NCBI RefSeq assembly: GCF_016598475.1
Contig: NZ_JAEMUX010000019.1
Location: forward strand, 57,932 to 121,931
Source: Streptomyces adelaidensis
GTDB lineage: Bacteria; Actinomycetota; Actinomycetes; Streptomycetales; Streptomycetaceae
Length of the DNA stretch: 64,000 bases
Direction of reading: 5' to 3'
In this document: positions 8,468 to 17,151 of the stretch, in pieces
Layout of the letters: each line of letters opens with the position of its first letter
How positions within the stretch are numbered: the stretch's first letter is position 1
Translations under genes and position numbers: made by a program
Notes under the pieces: model-generated
What the model was told of the DNA's origin: nothing
What the model saw: only the letters and a program-made list of their open reading frames with translations
Database searches by the model: none

Positions 8468-9226
8468 TTGAGCGTTCCGTACGAGACGGCAGCGTACGAG
8501 CCACCCGAGTCGCCCGAGTCTCCTGAGGAGCACCTCGCGCGACTCCTCGGCCGCGCCCTGAACTCCTTCGAACTGCCCGACGAGACGATACGGCAGCTCG
8601 ACTGCGCCCTCGCGCACGACAGCTCGCTGCACTCCGCGCACTACAGTTCGGGGCTGCACCGGGCGACGTACCGGCACACCTGGCTGCTGGCCGACGGCTC
8701 CGCCGTCACGCTGTGGGAGCTGGTGCACAACACCGTGCCCGGCAGCGACACCCAGCACGAGGTGTACACGGACGACGAGGAGCTGCGGGCCGCCACCGCG
8801 CGCCTGCCGCTGCCGCCGGACGCGCCCGACTTCGAGCTGCCCACGATGATGGAGCTGACGGCTTTCCCCGAGCCGCGCCACGAGTACGTTCCGGACGACT
8901 CGGCGGACCACGCGCGCCGGCTGCTGCGGCGCGCGGAGAACGCGGACCTGCCGGGGGACGAGGTCTCCACGCTGCTGCTGCGGACGGCGTTCGCGCACGA
9001 GATCACCCAGGCCTTCGGCCGCCCGCACCGCCCCGCTCGGCGCGGGCGGCCCGGGCTGGGCTTCTCGCTCTATGAGCACGCGTTCCTGCTCACCGACGGA
9101 CAGGAGATCTCCCTCTGGGAGGTCGAGCACACGGCCACACCGGACGGACGCCATATGTGCGAGGTGTACGCGACGGAGGACGCGGCCCGGGACGCGATGG
9201 AGCGGCGGGCGGGGAGCCTCGGGTAG
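8468..9226 (+). CDS. DUF6227 family protein
   Basis: TTG 8468 is the best start, with GGGAGA five bases upstream. The 252-residue soluble acidic protein has no membrane segment. It appears to be an internal duplication: LLADGSAVTLWELVH with a following HEVY near residues 78-100 and LLTDGQEISLWEVEH with CEVY near 205-235, each preceded by a helix with LLGRALNSFELP or LLRRAENADLP. I recognise it as the Streptomyces family DUF6227. No function is known. Confidence 0.75.
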   Translation: MSVPYETAAYEPPESPESPEEHLARLLGRALNSFELPDETIRQLDCALAHDSSLHSAHYSSGLHRATYRHTWLLADGSAVTLWELVHNTVPGSDTQHEVYTDDEELRAATARLPLPPDAPDFELPTMMELTAFPEPRHEYVPDDSADHARRLLRRAENADLPGDEVSTLLLRTAFAHEITQAFGRPHRPARRGRPGLGFSLYEHAFLLTDGQEISLWEVEHTATPDGRHMCEVYATEDAARDAMERRAGSLG

Positions 9227-9245
9227 GGAAACGGCCAGGTGGAGC

Positions 9246-9524
9246 TCAGGCCCGGCGGTCGTCGCTGAACTGGCGGGCCAGGAACGCGAAGGCGTCCTGT
9301 TCCGCCGGGGTCAGCTCCACATGCTCGACGTGCGGGCCCCTGCGGAGCTGCTGGGGCAGGGCCCTCAGCCGCCGGCCCCGGTGCCGCGCCATCTCGGCGA
9401 AGCGGACGCGGTGCACGTGGTGGTCCCGGCGCAGCACACGGACGAGCACGGCGACCCAGATGACCGCCGCGAGGACGAGGGCAACCCCGCCCACCAGCTG
9501 GAGGATCGACACGTGCTCAGGCAT
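9246..9524 (-). CDS. Small single-pass membrane protein
   Basis: A 92-residue protein, convergent with the DUF6227 gene. The likely start is the ATG complement at 9524-9522. One membrane segment (LVGGVALVLAAVIWVAVLVRVL, residues about 10-31) is followed by a strongly basic, arginine/histidine-rich cytoplasmic tail. A longer frame upstream to 9647 lacks conserved character. The function is unknown. Confidence 0.5.
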   Translation of the reverse strand: MPEHVSILQLVGGVALVLAAVIWVAVLVRVLRRDHHVHRVRFAEMARHRGRRLRALPQQLRRGPHVEHVELTPAEQDAFAFLARQFSDDRRA

Positions 9525-9704
9525 GTCGTCCAGTAGACACCACCGGATGGGACTTTGAGCCCGGACCGTGACGTATCTCGCAGGTACGGCGTACAAGTCA
9601 CAGGGGTTGTAAAGGCGCCCAAAGGGGCGCGCGGGGGCTCTCACCACACGTCGGCCGCAGCCCTCATTCGTGAGGGCTGCGGCCGACGTGCGTGGTCGTG
9701 GGTT

Positions 9705-11768
9705 TCAGGCCGCGACCGGCTCCTTCGTCGCCGCCTCGGCGGTTGCGGGAGCGGCGTCGGGTGCGGCGCCCGGCTGGGTCTTGCGCATGCCCTTCAGGGC
9801 GATGACCAGGCCGGCCGTGACCGCCGTACCGACCGCGATGGCCAGCAGGTAGAGGAACGGTTGACCGATCAGCGGGGTCACCCAGATGCCGCCGTGCGGA
9901 GCGCGCAGGGTCGAGCCGAAGGCCATGGCCAGTGCACCGGTGACCGCGCCGCCCGCCATGGAGGCGGGGATGACCCGCAGCGGGTCGGCGGCGGCGAACG
10001 GGATCGCGCCCTCGGAGATGAACGAGGCGCCGAGCACCCAGGCCGCCTTGCCGTTCTCGCGCTCGGCGGTGGTGAACAGCTTCTTGCGGATCGTGGTGGC
10101 GAGGGCCATGCCCAGCGGCGGGACCATGCCGGCCGCCATGACCGCCGCCATGATCTTCATCGCGGAGTCGCTGGGGTCCTGCACGGCGATACCGGCGGTG
10201 GCGAAGGCGTACGCGACCTTGTTGACCGGGCCGCCCAGGTCGAAGCACATCATCAGGCCGAGGAGGACGCCGAGCAGGATCGCGTTGGAGCCGGAGAGGC
10301 CGCTCAGCCAGTCCGTCATGCCCTTCTGGGCCTCGGCGATGGGCTTGCCGATGACCACCAGCATGAGGAAGCCGACGACCAGCGACGAGATCAGCGGGAT
10401 CACGACCACCGGCATGATGCCGCGCAGCACCGGCGGGATCTTGATCCGCTGGATGGCGAGGACGACGCCACCGGCGATCAGACCGGCGGCCAGACCACCG
10501 AGGAAACCGGCGTTGATGTCGGCGGCGATCATGCCGCCGACGAAGCCCGGGACGAGACCCGGCCGGTCCGCCATGCCGTACGCGATGTAACCGGCGAGGA
10601 CGGGGATCAGGAAGCCGAAGGCGACGGCGCCGATCTGGTACAGCAGGGCCGCCCAGCTGTCGATCTGGAGCCAGTCGAAGTGCTCGGTGACCGGCTTGGC
10701 CTGGTTGATCTCCCAGCCGCCGATCGCGAAGCCGAGGGCGATCAGCAGACCGCCCGCAGCGACGAACGGGACCATGTAACTGACGCCGGACATCAGCCAC
10801 TTGCGCAGCTTGGTGCCGTAGCCCTCGCCGGGCTCGCCGGCGCGGTCGACGGGGGTGCCGGGGCGGGCGGCGGCCGTGACCTCGCCGCGCTCGGCCTTGC
10901 CGCGGACCTCGGCGATCAGTGCGGCGGGGCGGTTGATGCCCGCCTTCACGCCGACGTCGACGGTGGGCTTCCCGGCGAACCGGTCCTTCTCCCGTACGGG
11001 CACGTCGTGGGCGAAGATCACGCCGTCGGCGGCGGCGATGACGGCCGGGTCGAGGCGGCTGAAGCCGGCCGAGCCCTGCGTCTCGACGACGATCTCGACG
11101 TCACCGGCGTCCCGGCCCGCGTTCTCCAGCGACTCGGCGGCCATATAGGTGTGCGCGATGCCGGTGGGGCAGGAGGTGACGGCGACGATACGGAACGGGC
11201 GGGCCTCGACCTCGGCCGGCCTGACTTCGCGTTCGTCGTCCGCCGGGGTGGTGGTGCTGACCGCGGCGGCACCGGTGGAGGCCGTTCCGGCCGGTGCCGC
11301 CGCGGAGTCTTCGGTGCCCTCGGGCACGTCCTCGCCCCGGATGAGCGCCGCCGCGTGGGCCGCGTCGCCCACCGCGCGCAGCGCGTCCGTGAACTCGGTG
11401 TTCATCAGCTGACGGGCGAGGGAGGACAGGATGGTGAGGTGGGCGTCGTCCGCGCCCGCCGGGGCGGCGATCAGGAAGATCAGGTCGGCGGGGCCGTCGG
11501 GCGCGCCGAAGTCGATGCCGGCCGCGCTGCGCCCGAAGGCGAGGGTCGGCTCGGTGACGTGTTCGCTGCGGCAGTGCGGGATGCCGATGCCGCCGTCGAG
11601 GCCGGTCGGCATCTGCGCCTCACGGGCGGCCACGTCGGCGAGGAAGCCGTCCAGGTCGGTGACCCGGCCCTTGGCCACCATGCGCTCGGCGAGGGCACGC
11701 GCCGCCGCTTCCTTGGTATCGGCGGACAGGTCGAGGTCGACCAGGTCCGCGGTGATCATCTCGCTCAT
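9705..11768 (-). CDS. fruA: PTS fructose transporter IIABC
   Basis: A 687-residue single-chain phosphotransferase permease. The IIA domain is at residues 1-150 with phospho-His65 in GIGIPHCRSEH. A Pro/Ala/Thr linker is followed by IIB with Cys200 in VTSCPTGIAHTYMAAE, then IIC from about 320 with eight to ten membrane segments and PFVAAGGLL, GFLGGLAAG and EGAIPFAAADP. AGGAG lies seven bases before the start. It imports fructose as fructose-1-phosphate. It is the last gene of fruR-fruK-fruA, with a 181-base gap after fruK. Confidence 0.95.
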   Translation of the reverse strand: MSEMITADLVDLDLSADTKEAAARALAERMVAKGRVTDLDGFLADVAAREAQMPTGLDGGIGIPHCRSEHVTEPTLAFGRSAAGIDFGAPDGPADLIFLIAAPAGADDAHLTILSSLARQLMNTEFTDALRAVGDAAHAAALIRGEDVPEGTEDSAAAPAGTASTGAAAVSTTTPADDEREVRPAEVEARPFRIVAVTSCPTGIAHTYMAAESLENAGRDAGDVEIVVETQGSAGFSRLDPAVIAAADGVIFAHDVPVREKDRFAGKPTVDVGVKAGINRPAALIAEVRGKAERGEVTAAARPGTPVDRAGEPGEGYGTKLRKWLMSGVSYMVPFVAAGGLLIALGFAIGGWEINQAKPVTEHFDWLQIDSWAALLYQIGAVAFGFLIPVLAGYIAYGMADRPGLVPGFVGGMIAADINAGFLGGLAAGLIAGGVVLAIQRIKIPPVLRGIMPVVVIPLISSLVVGFLMLVVIGKPIAEAQKGMTDWLSGLSGSNAILLGVLLGLMMCFDLGGPVNKVAYAFATAGIAVQDPSDSAMKIMAAVMAAGMVPPLGMALATTIRKKLFTTAERENGKAAWVLGASFISEGAIPFAAADPLRVIPASMAGGAVTGALAMAFGSTLRAPHGGIWVTPLIGQPFLYLLAIAVGTAVTAGLVIALKGMRKTQPGAAPDAAPATAEAATKEPVAA

Positions 11769-11949
11769 CGCGGGCTCCTTCGCACGCGTATCGCCCGGGG
11801 GTGTGCCGGGCGGGGGTGGGGACGGAAGTGTGGGGGGCGCTGGCCGCTGGGGCCGGCCGGCAGGTGGTGGGGCGGGACGGTGGCGGGCGAGGCGGGTAAC
11901 TCGTGGTCGCCGCCGGCGTGCCGGACCGCTCCGAGGGGTGGTGTCGTGC

Positions 11950-12897
11950 TCATGAGACCGGCTCCGTCAGCATCCGGTCCACCGGCACCTGCGCCGTGAC
12001 CGTCACCGCGGCCGGGTCCAGGTCGCCCGGGGTCGGCATGACGCTGCCGGGGAGTTGCACGGCGGCGGCGCCGTGGGCCACGGCGGAGGCGAGGGCCTCG
12101 GGGCCGTGGCCGCCCGCGATGAGGAAGCCGGCGAGGGAGGAGTCGCCGGCGCCGACGTTGCTGCGTACGGCGTCGACGCGGGCGCTGCCGAACCAGGCGC
12201 CCGAGGCGTCGACGAGGAGTTGCCCGTCGGCGCCGAGGCTGGCGAGTACCACGTCGGCGCCCATCTCTCGGAGCTCTTCCGCGGCCTTGACGGCGTCGCC
12301 GACGGTGGCGAGCGGGCGGCCCACGGCCTCGGCGAGTTCCTCGGCGTTGGGCTTGACGACGTCCGGGCGTTCCCGGAGGGCGGCGAGCAGGGCCGGGCCC
12401 GAGGTGTCCAGCGCGATGCGGGTGCCGGCGGCGTGGGCGCGGGCGACGAGTTCGGCGTACCAGGAGGGAGCGAGTCCGCGCGGGAGGCTGCCGCAGCAGG
12501 CGATCCAGGAGGCGTCGGCGGACTGGGCGCGGACGGTCTCCAGGAGGAGTTCCTGCTCGGCGGGGGACAGTTCGGGGCCGGGCGCGTTGATCTTCGTCAG
12601 GATTCCGTCGGCCTCCGCGAGGGCGATGTTGGAACGGGTCGCCCCGGCCACCGGCACCCGCGCGACCTCGATGCCCTGCGCGTCGAGCAGGTCCGCGACG
12701 AGCGCGCCGGGCGCGCCGCCCAGCGGCAGTACGGCCACGGTGCGGCGTCCGGCGGCGGCGACCGCGCGGGAGACGTTGACGCCCTTGCCGCCCGGGTCCA
12801 TGCGTTCGCCGGTGGCCCGGATGACCTCGCCGCGGTCGAGGGAGGGGACCTCGTACGTACGGTCGAGGGACGGGTTGGGGGTGACGGTGAGGATCAT
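11950..12897 (-). CDS. fruK: 1-phosphofructokinase
   Basis: A 315-residue PfkB/ribokinase-family sugar kinase with the N-terminal MILTVTPNPSLDRTYEV signature, GGKGVNVSRA near residue 37, and the C-terminal GAGDSSLAGFL motif whose Asp is the catalytic base. It converts fructose-1-phosphate to fructose-1,6-bisphosphate in the cytoplasm. Its ATG overlaps the fruR stop (ATGA at 12894-12897), indicating translational coupling. Confidence 0.95.
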   Translation of the reverse strand: MILTVTPNPSLDRTYEVPSLDRGEVIRATGERMDPGGKGVNVSRAVAAAGRRTVAVLPLGGAPGALVADLLDAQGIEVARVPVAGATRSNIALAEADGILTKINAPGPELSPAEQELLLETVRAQSADASWIACCGSLPRGLAPSWYAELVARAHAAGTRIALDTSGPALLAALRERPDVVKPNAEELAEAVGRPLATVGDAVKAAEELREMGADVVLASLGADGQLLVDASGAWFGSARVDAVRSNVGAGDSSLAGFLIAGGHGPEALASAVAHGAAAVQLPGSVMPTPGDLDPAAVTVTAQVPVDRMLTEPVS

Positions 12898-13733
12898 GAG
12901 CGGTCTTTCCGGCCGTTGGTCCGGGGTTCGGTGGTCCGGGCCGCGGCGGAGCCGTTGATGGGCTCGGTGCCCGGGACGCGCAGCACTTCCGTGCCGTCGC
13001 GTTCGATGGCGAGGGCGTCCTCGGGGCTCAGCCCGCTGTCGGTGATCAGCAGGTCCACCTCGCTCAGGTCGCCGAAGCGGGCGAAGTGCTCCTGGCCGTG
13101 CTTGGAGGAGTCGGCGAGCAGCACCACGCGCCGGGCGGCGGACATCGCCGCCCGCTTCACGGCGGCCTCGGCGAGGTCGGGGGTGGTCAGGCCACGGTCG
13201 GCGGAGAAGCCGTTTGCCGCCACGAAGAGGACGTCCGCGCGGATCTCGCCGTAGGCGCGCAGGGCCCAGGCGTCCACGGCGGCGCGCGTGCGGTGGCGCA
13301 CTCGGCCGCCGACCAGGTGGAGCTGGATGCCCGGGTGGTCGGCGAGGCGGGCCGCGATCGGCAGGCTGTGCGTGACCGCGGTGAGCGTGGCCTCCAGCGG
13401 GATGGCGGCGGCGAGGCGCGCGATCGTCGTACCGGCGTCCAGGACGACCGTGCCGTCGCCGGGCAGTTCGGCGAGGGCGGCCTGCGCGATGCGGTCCTTC
13501 TCGTCGGCCGCGGTGCCCTCGCGCTCGGCGAGGTCGGGCTCGAAGTCCAGGCGTCCGGCGGGGATCGCGCCGCCGTGCACCCGCTGGACGAGGCCGGCGC
13601 GGTCCAGAGTCTTCAGATCCCGGCGGATCGTCTCCGCCGTGACCTGGAACTCCTCCGCCAGCGAGACCACGTCGACCCGGCCGCCGTCACGGGCGAGCCG
13701 GAGGATCTCCTGCTGCCGCTCCGGTGCGTACAT
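12894..13733 (-). CDS. fruR: DeoR-family repressor of the fructose operon
   Basis: The 279-residue form beginning MYAPERQQEIL is chosen because GGAGG stands nine bases upstream of its ATG (13733). A longer frame to 13775 has no such site. Residues 1-57 form the DeoR winged helix (VVSLAEEFQVTAETIRRDLKTLD), and the rest is the sugar-phosphate sensor domain with VLDAGTTIARLA and VGGRVRHRTRA. It is first in the fru operon, so it is probably autoregulated and induced by fructose-1-phosphate. Confidence 0.88.
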   Translation of the reverse strand: MYAPERQQEILRLARDGGRVDVVSLAEEFQVTAETIRRDLKTLDRAGLVQRVHGGAIPAGRLDFEPDLAEREGTAADEKDRIAQAALAELPGDGTVVLDAGTTIARLAAAIPLEATLTAVTHSLPIAARLADHPGIQLHLVGGRVRHRTRAAVDAWALRAYGEIRADVLFVAANGFSADRGLTTPDLAEAAVKRAAMSAARRVVLLADSSKHGQEHFARFGDLSEVDLLITDSGLSPEDALAIERDGTEVLRVPGTEPINGSAAARTTEPRTNGRKDRS

Positions 13734-13848
13734 GTCCGTTCGCCTCCGACCGATGCCCGACTCTGTGGTTCGCACCGGAGGCTACGCCTGGATTTCCGGA
13801 AAGTAAACAGGTTCGGGCATGCGGCGGACATGAACGGGCACATGGCGT

Positions 13849-15519
13849 TCAGTGCACGAGCTGCGCTTCCCGCTCGTCGTCCTCGCCCTCATGCTCGCCT
13901 TCGCCCTCCTGCTCACCTTCGCCCGCGTGTTCACCCTTGTCCTCGGGCTTCGCCGGCTCGGTCGCCCCCGGGGCCCGGCCCGGCAGGGCGAACATCAGGA
14001 GGAAGATGGCCAGCAGGACCGCCGCGACCCAGCCGAGCGCGTACTCGAAGGCGTCCACGAAGGCGGGGCCGATCTCGGCGGGGACGAGGTGGTCGTCCAT
14101 GACGCCGAAGAAGACCACGGCGACCAGGCCGAGACCCAGCGCGTTGCCCATCTGCTGGACCGTGCTGATCAGCCCGGACGCGGAACCGGCGTGCTCGCGC
14201 GGCACCTCGGAGAGGATCGCGTCGGTCAGCGGGGCGACGATGAGCCCCATGCCCGCGCCCATCACGACCAGCGGGAGCGCCATCTGCCAGGGGGTGATGG
14301 CGAGGCCGTACCGTTCGGACTCCGCCAGGTACAGCAGCACGCCGACCGCCATCAGCAGTGCGCCCGACTGGAGGACCTTGCGGCCGAAGCGCGGGACGAG
14401 CTGCTGGACCGAGACCCCGGCCGCGACCGAGACGGCGAGGGAGAACGGGATGCCGGTGAGGCCGGCCCGCAGGACGCTCCAGCCGAGGCCGGTCTGGAGA
14501 TAGAGGGTCCAGACGAGGAAGAAGATGCCGAGGGCGACACGGAAGACGGTCTGTACGGCGATGCCGGCCGCGAAGCTCTGCACCTTGAACAGCGACAGTT
14601 CGATCAGCGGGGACCCGTCGCGGGCCGTCTTGCGCCGCTCGTACGCCACGAGCGCCGCGAACACGGCCGGCGAGCCGGCCATCGAGACGTACCCCCACAG
14701 CGGCCAGCCCAGCTCGCGGCCCCGGGTGAGCGGGTAGAGCAGCATCAGCAGGCCGCCGGTGACGAGGGCGACGCCGACGAGGTCCAGCTTCAGGGCCTGC
14801 GGGGCCTTGGACTCACTGATGAAACGGCGGCCCAGGATCAGGCCCGCGACGCCGACGGGGAGGTTGATCAGGAAGATCGCCCGCCATTCGAGGCCGAGCG
14901 GGTTCCACTCGATGAGCAGGGCGCCGAGCAGCGGGCCGGAGACCGCGCCGAGTCCCACGACCGCGCCGAACAGCCCGAACACCTTGCCCCGCTCGTGCGC
15001 GGGGAAGGTCGCGTGCACGATCGACAGCACCTGCGGCACCATCAGCGCGGCGATCGCGCCCTGCGCGATCCTCGCCGCCACCAGCATCTCCGGGTTCGCG
15101 GCGAGGCCGCACAGCGCGGAGGCGATCGTGAAGCCGCCGATGCCGAGGAGAAAGATCCGCCTACGGCCGTGGATGTCGCCGAGCCGTCCGCCGGTGACCA
15201 GGCCCGCGGCGAAGGCGAGCGCGTAGCCGGCGGTGATCCACTGGATCTGGCTGAACGTGGCGGCTTCGCTTCGCTGGATGGAGGGGATGGCGATGTTGAC
15301 GATGGTGACGTCGACGAGGTCCATGAAGGCGGCGGTCATGACGATGGCGAGGGCGATCCATCGGCGGCGGTCGGCTCCGCCGGGGGCGGGGTCGAGCGCC
15401 GCTTGTGTGACTGCCGTATCCGAGCCGCGGGTCGTGGGTGGCTGGTCGCGCGGTTCCCCGCGCCCCTTGGGGGCGCGGGTCTGGGGTGGTGTTCGGAGAT
15501 CGGGCTCGCTTGAGGTCAT
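13849..15519 (-). CDS. DHA2-family MFS exporter (EmrB/QacA type)
   Basis: A 556-residue transporter with about 14 membrane helices and the DHA2 signatures FMDLVDVTIVNIAIPSI in helix 1 and GRLGDIHGRRR after helix 2. Residues about 13-28 (RAPKGRGEPRDQPPT) are coded by a copy of a dispersed Streptomyces repeat (15435-15480), and no good start exists after it before helix 1. The C-terminal 40 residues are a Glu/Gly/His-rich tail. It is divergent from a WYL regulator with only about 90 bases between, so that protein probably controls it. Confidence 0.85.
   Translation of the reverse strand: MTSSEPDLRTPPQTRAPKGRGEPRDQPPTTRGSDTAVTQAALDPAPGGADRRRWIALAIVMTAAFMDLVDVTIVNIAIPSIQRSEAATFSQIQWITAGYALAFAAGLVTGGRLGDIHGRRRIFLLGIGGFTIASALCGLAANPEMLVAARIAQGAIAALMVPQVLSIVHATFPAHERGKVFGLFGAVVGLGAVSGPLLGALLIEWNPLGLEWRAIFLINLPVGVAGLILGRRFISESKAPQALKLDLVGVALVTGGLLMLLYPLTRGRELGWPLWGYVSMAGSPAVFAALVAYERRKTARDGSPLIELSLFKVQSFAAGIAVQTVFRVALGIFFLVWTLYLQTGLGWSVLRAGLTGIPFSLAVSVAAGVSVQQLVPRFGRKVLQSGALLMAVGVLLYLAESERYGLAITPWQMALPLVVMGAGMGLIVAPLTDAILSEVPREHAGSASGLISTVQQMGNALGLGLVAVVFFGVMDDHLVPAEIGPAFVDAFEYALGWVAAVLLAIFLLMFALPGRAPGATEPAKPEDKGEHAGEGEQEGEGEHEGEDDEREAQLVH
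15435..15480. repeat. Dispersed GC-rich palindromic repeat, inside a gene
   Basis: The word GGTCGCGCGGTTCCCCGCGC plus a CCCCTTGGGGG centre. Related copies occur at 20396-20436, 24872-24905 and 26695-26760. This copy is read through in frame as part of the MFS gene's N-terminus. Confidence 0.75.
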
Positions 15520-15581
15520 GTCTCGAAGTCAGGGGCCGAGTAGGTCAGACGGTGTCCTAGTTCTGCGGCATCCTCGGATCC

Positions 15582-15614
15582 ATGACCACAACCACGACTG
15601 CGGCTGTCTCATGA
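15582..15614 (+). CDS. Possible Thr-rich leader peptide
   Basis: ATG 15582 opens a ten-codon frame reading MTTTTTAAVS whose TGA overlaps the ATG of the WYL regulator (ATGA at 15611-15614). Five consecutive Thr codons (ACC ACA ACC ACG ACT) are unusual. There is no strong ribosome binding site and it could be chance. Confidence 0.25.
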   Translation: MTTTTTAAVS

Positions 15615-16585
15615 GTACCGACACCCCCGGGCGGCTGCTTCAGCTCCTCTCCCTCCTTCAGACGCCTCGCGAGTGGCCCGGTGGTGAGCTGTCCGACCGG
15701 CTCGGGGTTTCGCGGCGTACGGTCCGCCGGGACATCGACCGGCTGCGGGAGCTGGGCTATCCGGTGCAGGCGACGAAGGGGGCCGAGGGCGGGTATCGGC
15801 TGGTGGCCGGGAAGGCGATGCCGCCGCTGGTGCTGGACGACGAGGAGGCCGTGGCGATCGCGGTGGGGCTGCGGGCCGGGGCCGGGCACGCCGTGGAGGG
15901 CGTGGACGAGGCCTCCGTACGGGCGCTCGCCAAGCTCGAACAGGTGCTCCCTTCGCGGCTGCGTCACCGGGTCTCCACGCTCCAGGCCGCCACCACGCCC
16001 CTGACCATCGGCGACGGGGCGACCGTCGCGCCCGAGACGCTGACCGTGATGGCCTCGGCGGTGGCGGGCCACGAACACCTCCGCTTCGCCTACCGCGCCG
16101 GCGACGGCACGGACTCGCGCCGCCACTGCGAGCCGTACCGCCTCGTCTCGACCGGCCGCCGCTGGTACCTCGTCGCCTACGACCTCGACCGCGCCGACTG
16201 GCGCACCTTCCGCGTCGACCGGGTCACGGACCCTCTCGCCACGGGCGCCCGGTTCGCACCGCGCGAGCTGCCGACGGGGAGTGCGGAGGAGTATCTGAAG
16301 CAGTCGATGTACCGACGGCAGGACACGTACGAGTTCGACGTCACCTTCGCCGCGCCCGCCGAGTTCATCGCGGCCCGGCTCCCCCGCTGGTTCGGCACAC
16401 CTGAGCCCCTCGACGAGCACAGCTGCCGGCTGCGGGCCTCGGTCGGCGACTCCATGGAGTGGCTGGCGGTACGGCTCGCCGTCGTCGACTGCGACTTCAC
16501 GGTGCACGAGCCGCCGGAACTGGTCGGCTACGTAAGGGAGTTGGGCTCACGGTTGGCCCGGGCGGCGGGCGGCGCCGAGGCATGA
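15611..16585 (+). CDS. YafY-type HTH/WYL-domain transcriptional regulator
   Basis: A 324-residue regulator. The N-terminal winged helix (LSDRLGVSRRTVRRDIDRLRELGYPV) is followed by the WYL domain (PYRLVSTGRRWYLVAYDLDRADWRTFRVDRV, about residues 175-215) and a WCX extension. WYL proteins often sense small ligands or nucleic-acid fragments. It is divergent from a DHA2 exporter, the usual partner in Streptomyces. Its start overlaps a ten-codon frame and no clear Shine-Dalgarno precedes it. Confidence 0.85.
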   Translation: MSTDTPGRLLQLLSLLQTPREWPGGELSDRLGVSRRTVRRDIDRLRELGYPVQATKGAEGGYRLVAGKAMPPLVLDDEEAVAIAVGLRAGAGHAVEGVDEASVRALAKLEQVLPSRLRHRVSTLQAATTPLTIGDGATVAPETLTVMASAVAGHEHLRFAYRAGDGTDSRRHCEPYRLVSTGRRWYLVAYDLDRADWRTFRVDRVTDPLATGARFAPRELPTGSAEEYLKQSMYRRQDTYEFDVTFAAPAEFIAARLPRWFGTPEPLDEHSCRLRASVGDSMEWLAVRLAVVDCDFTVHEPPELVGYVRELGSRLARAAGGAEA

Positions 16586-16714
16586 GGCGGGTCGAGGGGC
16601 ATGGGGAGCGGCGGGAAGGGTGCCGCCGGATCTCTGACGCGCACCGGATGCCGGGCTTCTGACGTGCACGGATGGTGATGCCGCGCATCGCCTCTGTGAC
16701 ACAATCTGCCATTC

Positions 16715-16798
16715 GGGTCACCCCGGGGTTCAGGTCCGGGGTGGCCCTTCTCGCGCGAGGAGCCGGGCTTCGGCGCCGGGGGGGTGGCGCCGAAGCCC
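16715..16798. terminator. Two hairpins between convergent genes; nothing else in 16586-17151
   Basis: The first stem is 16715-16726/16736-16747 (GGGTCACCCCGG with one mismatch). The second is perfect: GGGCTTCGGCGCC (16765-16777) with its complement at 16786-16798 and an eight-base G-rich loop. They lie between the convergent WYL regulator and hrdD genes. The remaining bases to 17151 contain only direct repeats around TATGGCCGTA and no plausible gene. Confidence 0.6.
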
Positions 16799-17151
16799 GA
16801 CTCTGGGAGGGTCCCGGCGCTGGGGGGAGAGCGTCGGGACTTGGCTTCGGTGGTGCGGAACGCTCGGTGCTGAGGAACGCTCGTGTGCTGAGGAACGGTT
16901 GTGGTCGTGGAGCCGGGCTCGCGCAGACGACTCCGGGTCCCGGGCCTGTCGGCTCCGGGCCCGGTGAAGAGTGGGCCCGGAAGTCTTGTGCCCCGGGAAC
17001 GGGGAGTTCAAGCGGCGTACTACGGCCAAGGTGTGGCCGACGTAGGGCGGTATGGCCGTATGGGGTGCTCGTCGGTACGGCTGTATGGCCGTACGGCGGT
17101 TCGGCACACCCACGCCCTGGCCGCCGGCGTCGGGCCGCCGGTCGGACCGGA

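Noticed and set aside
9555..11999. 814-codon plus-strand open frame opposite fruA
   Set aside because: High-GC antisense shadow of fruA, Gly/Arg/Asp-rich with no start signal.
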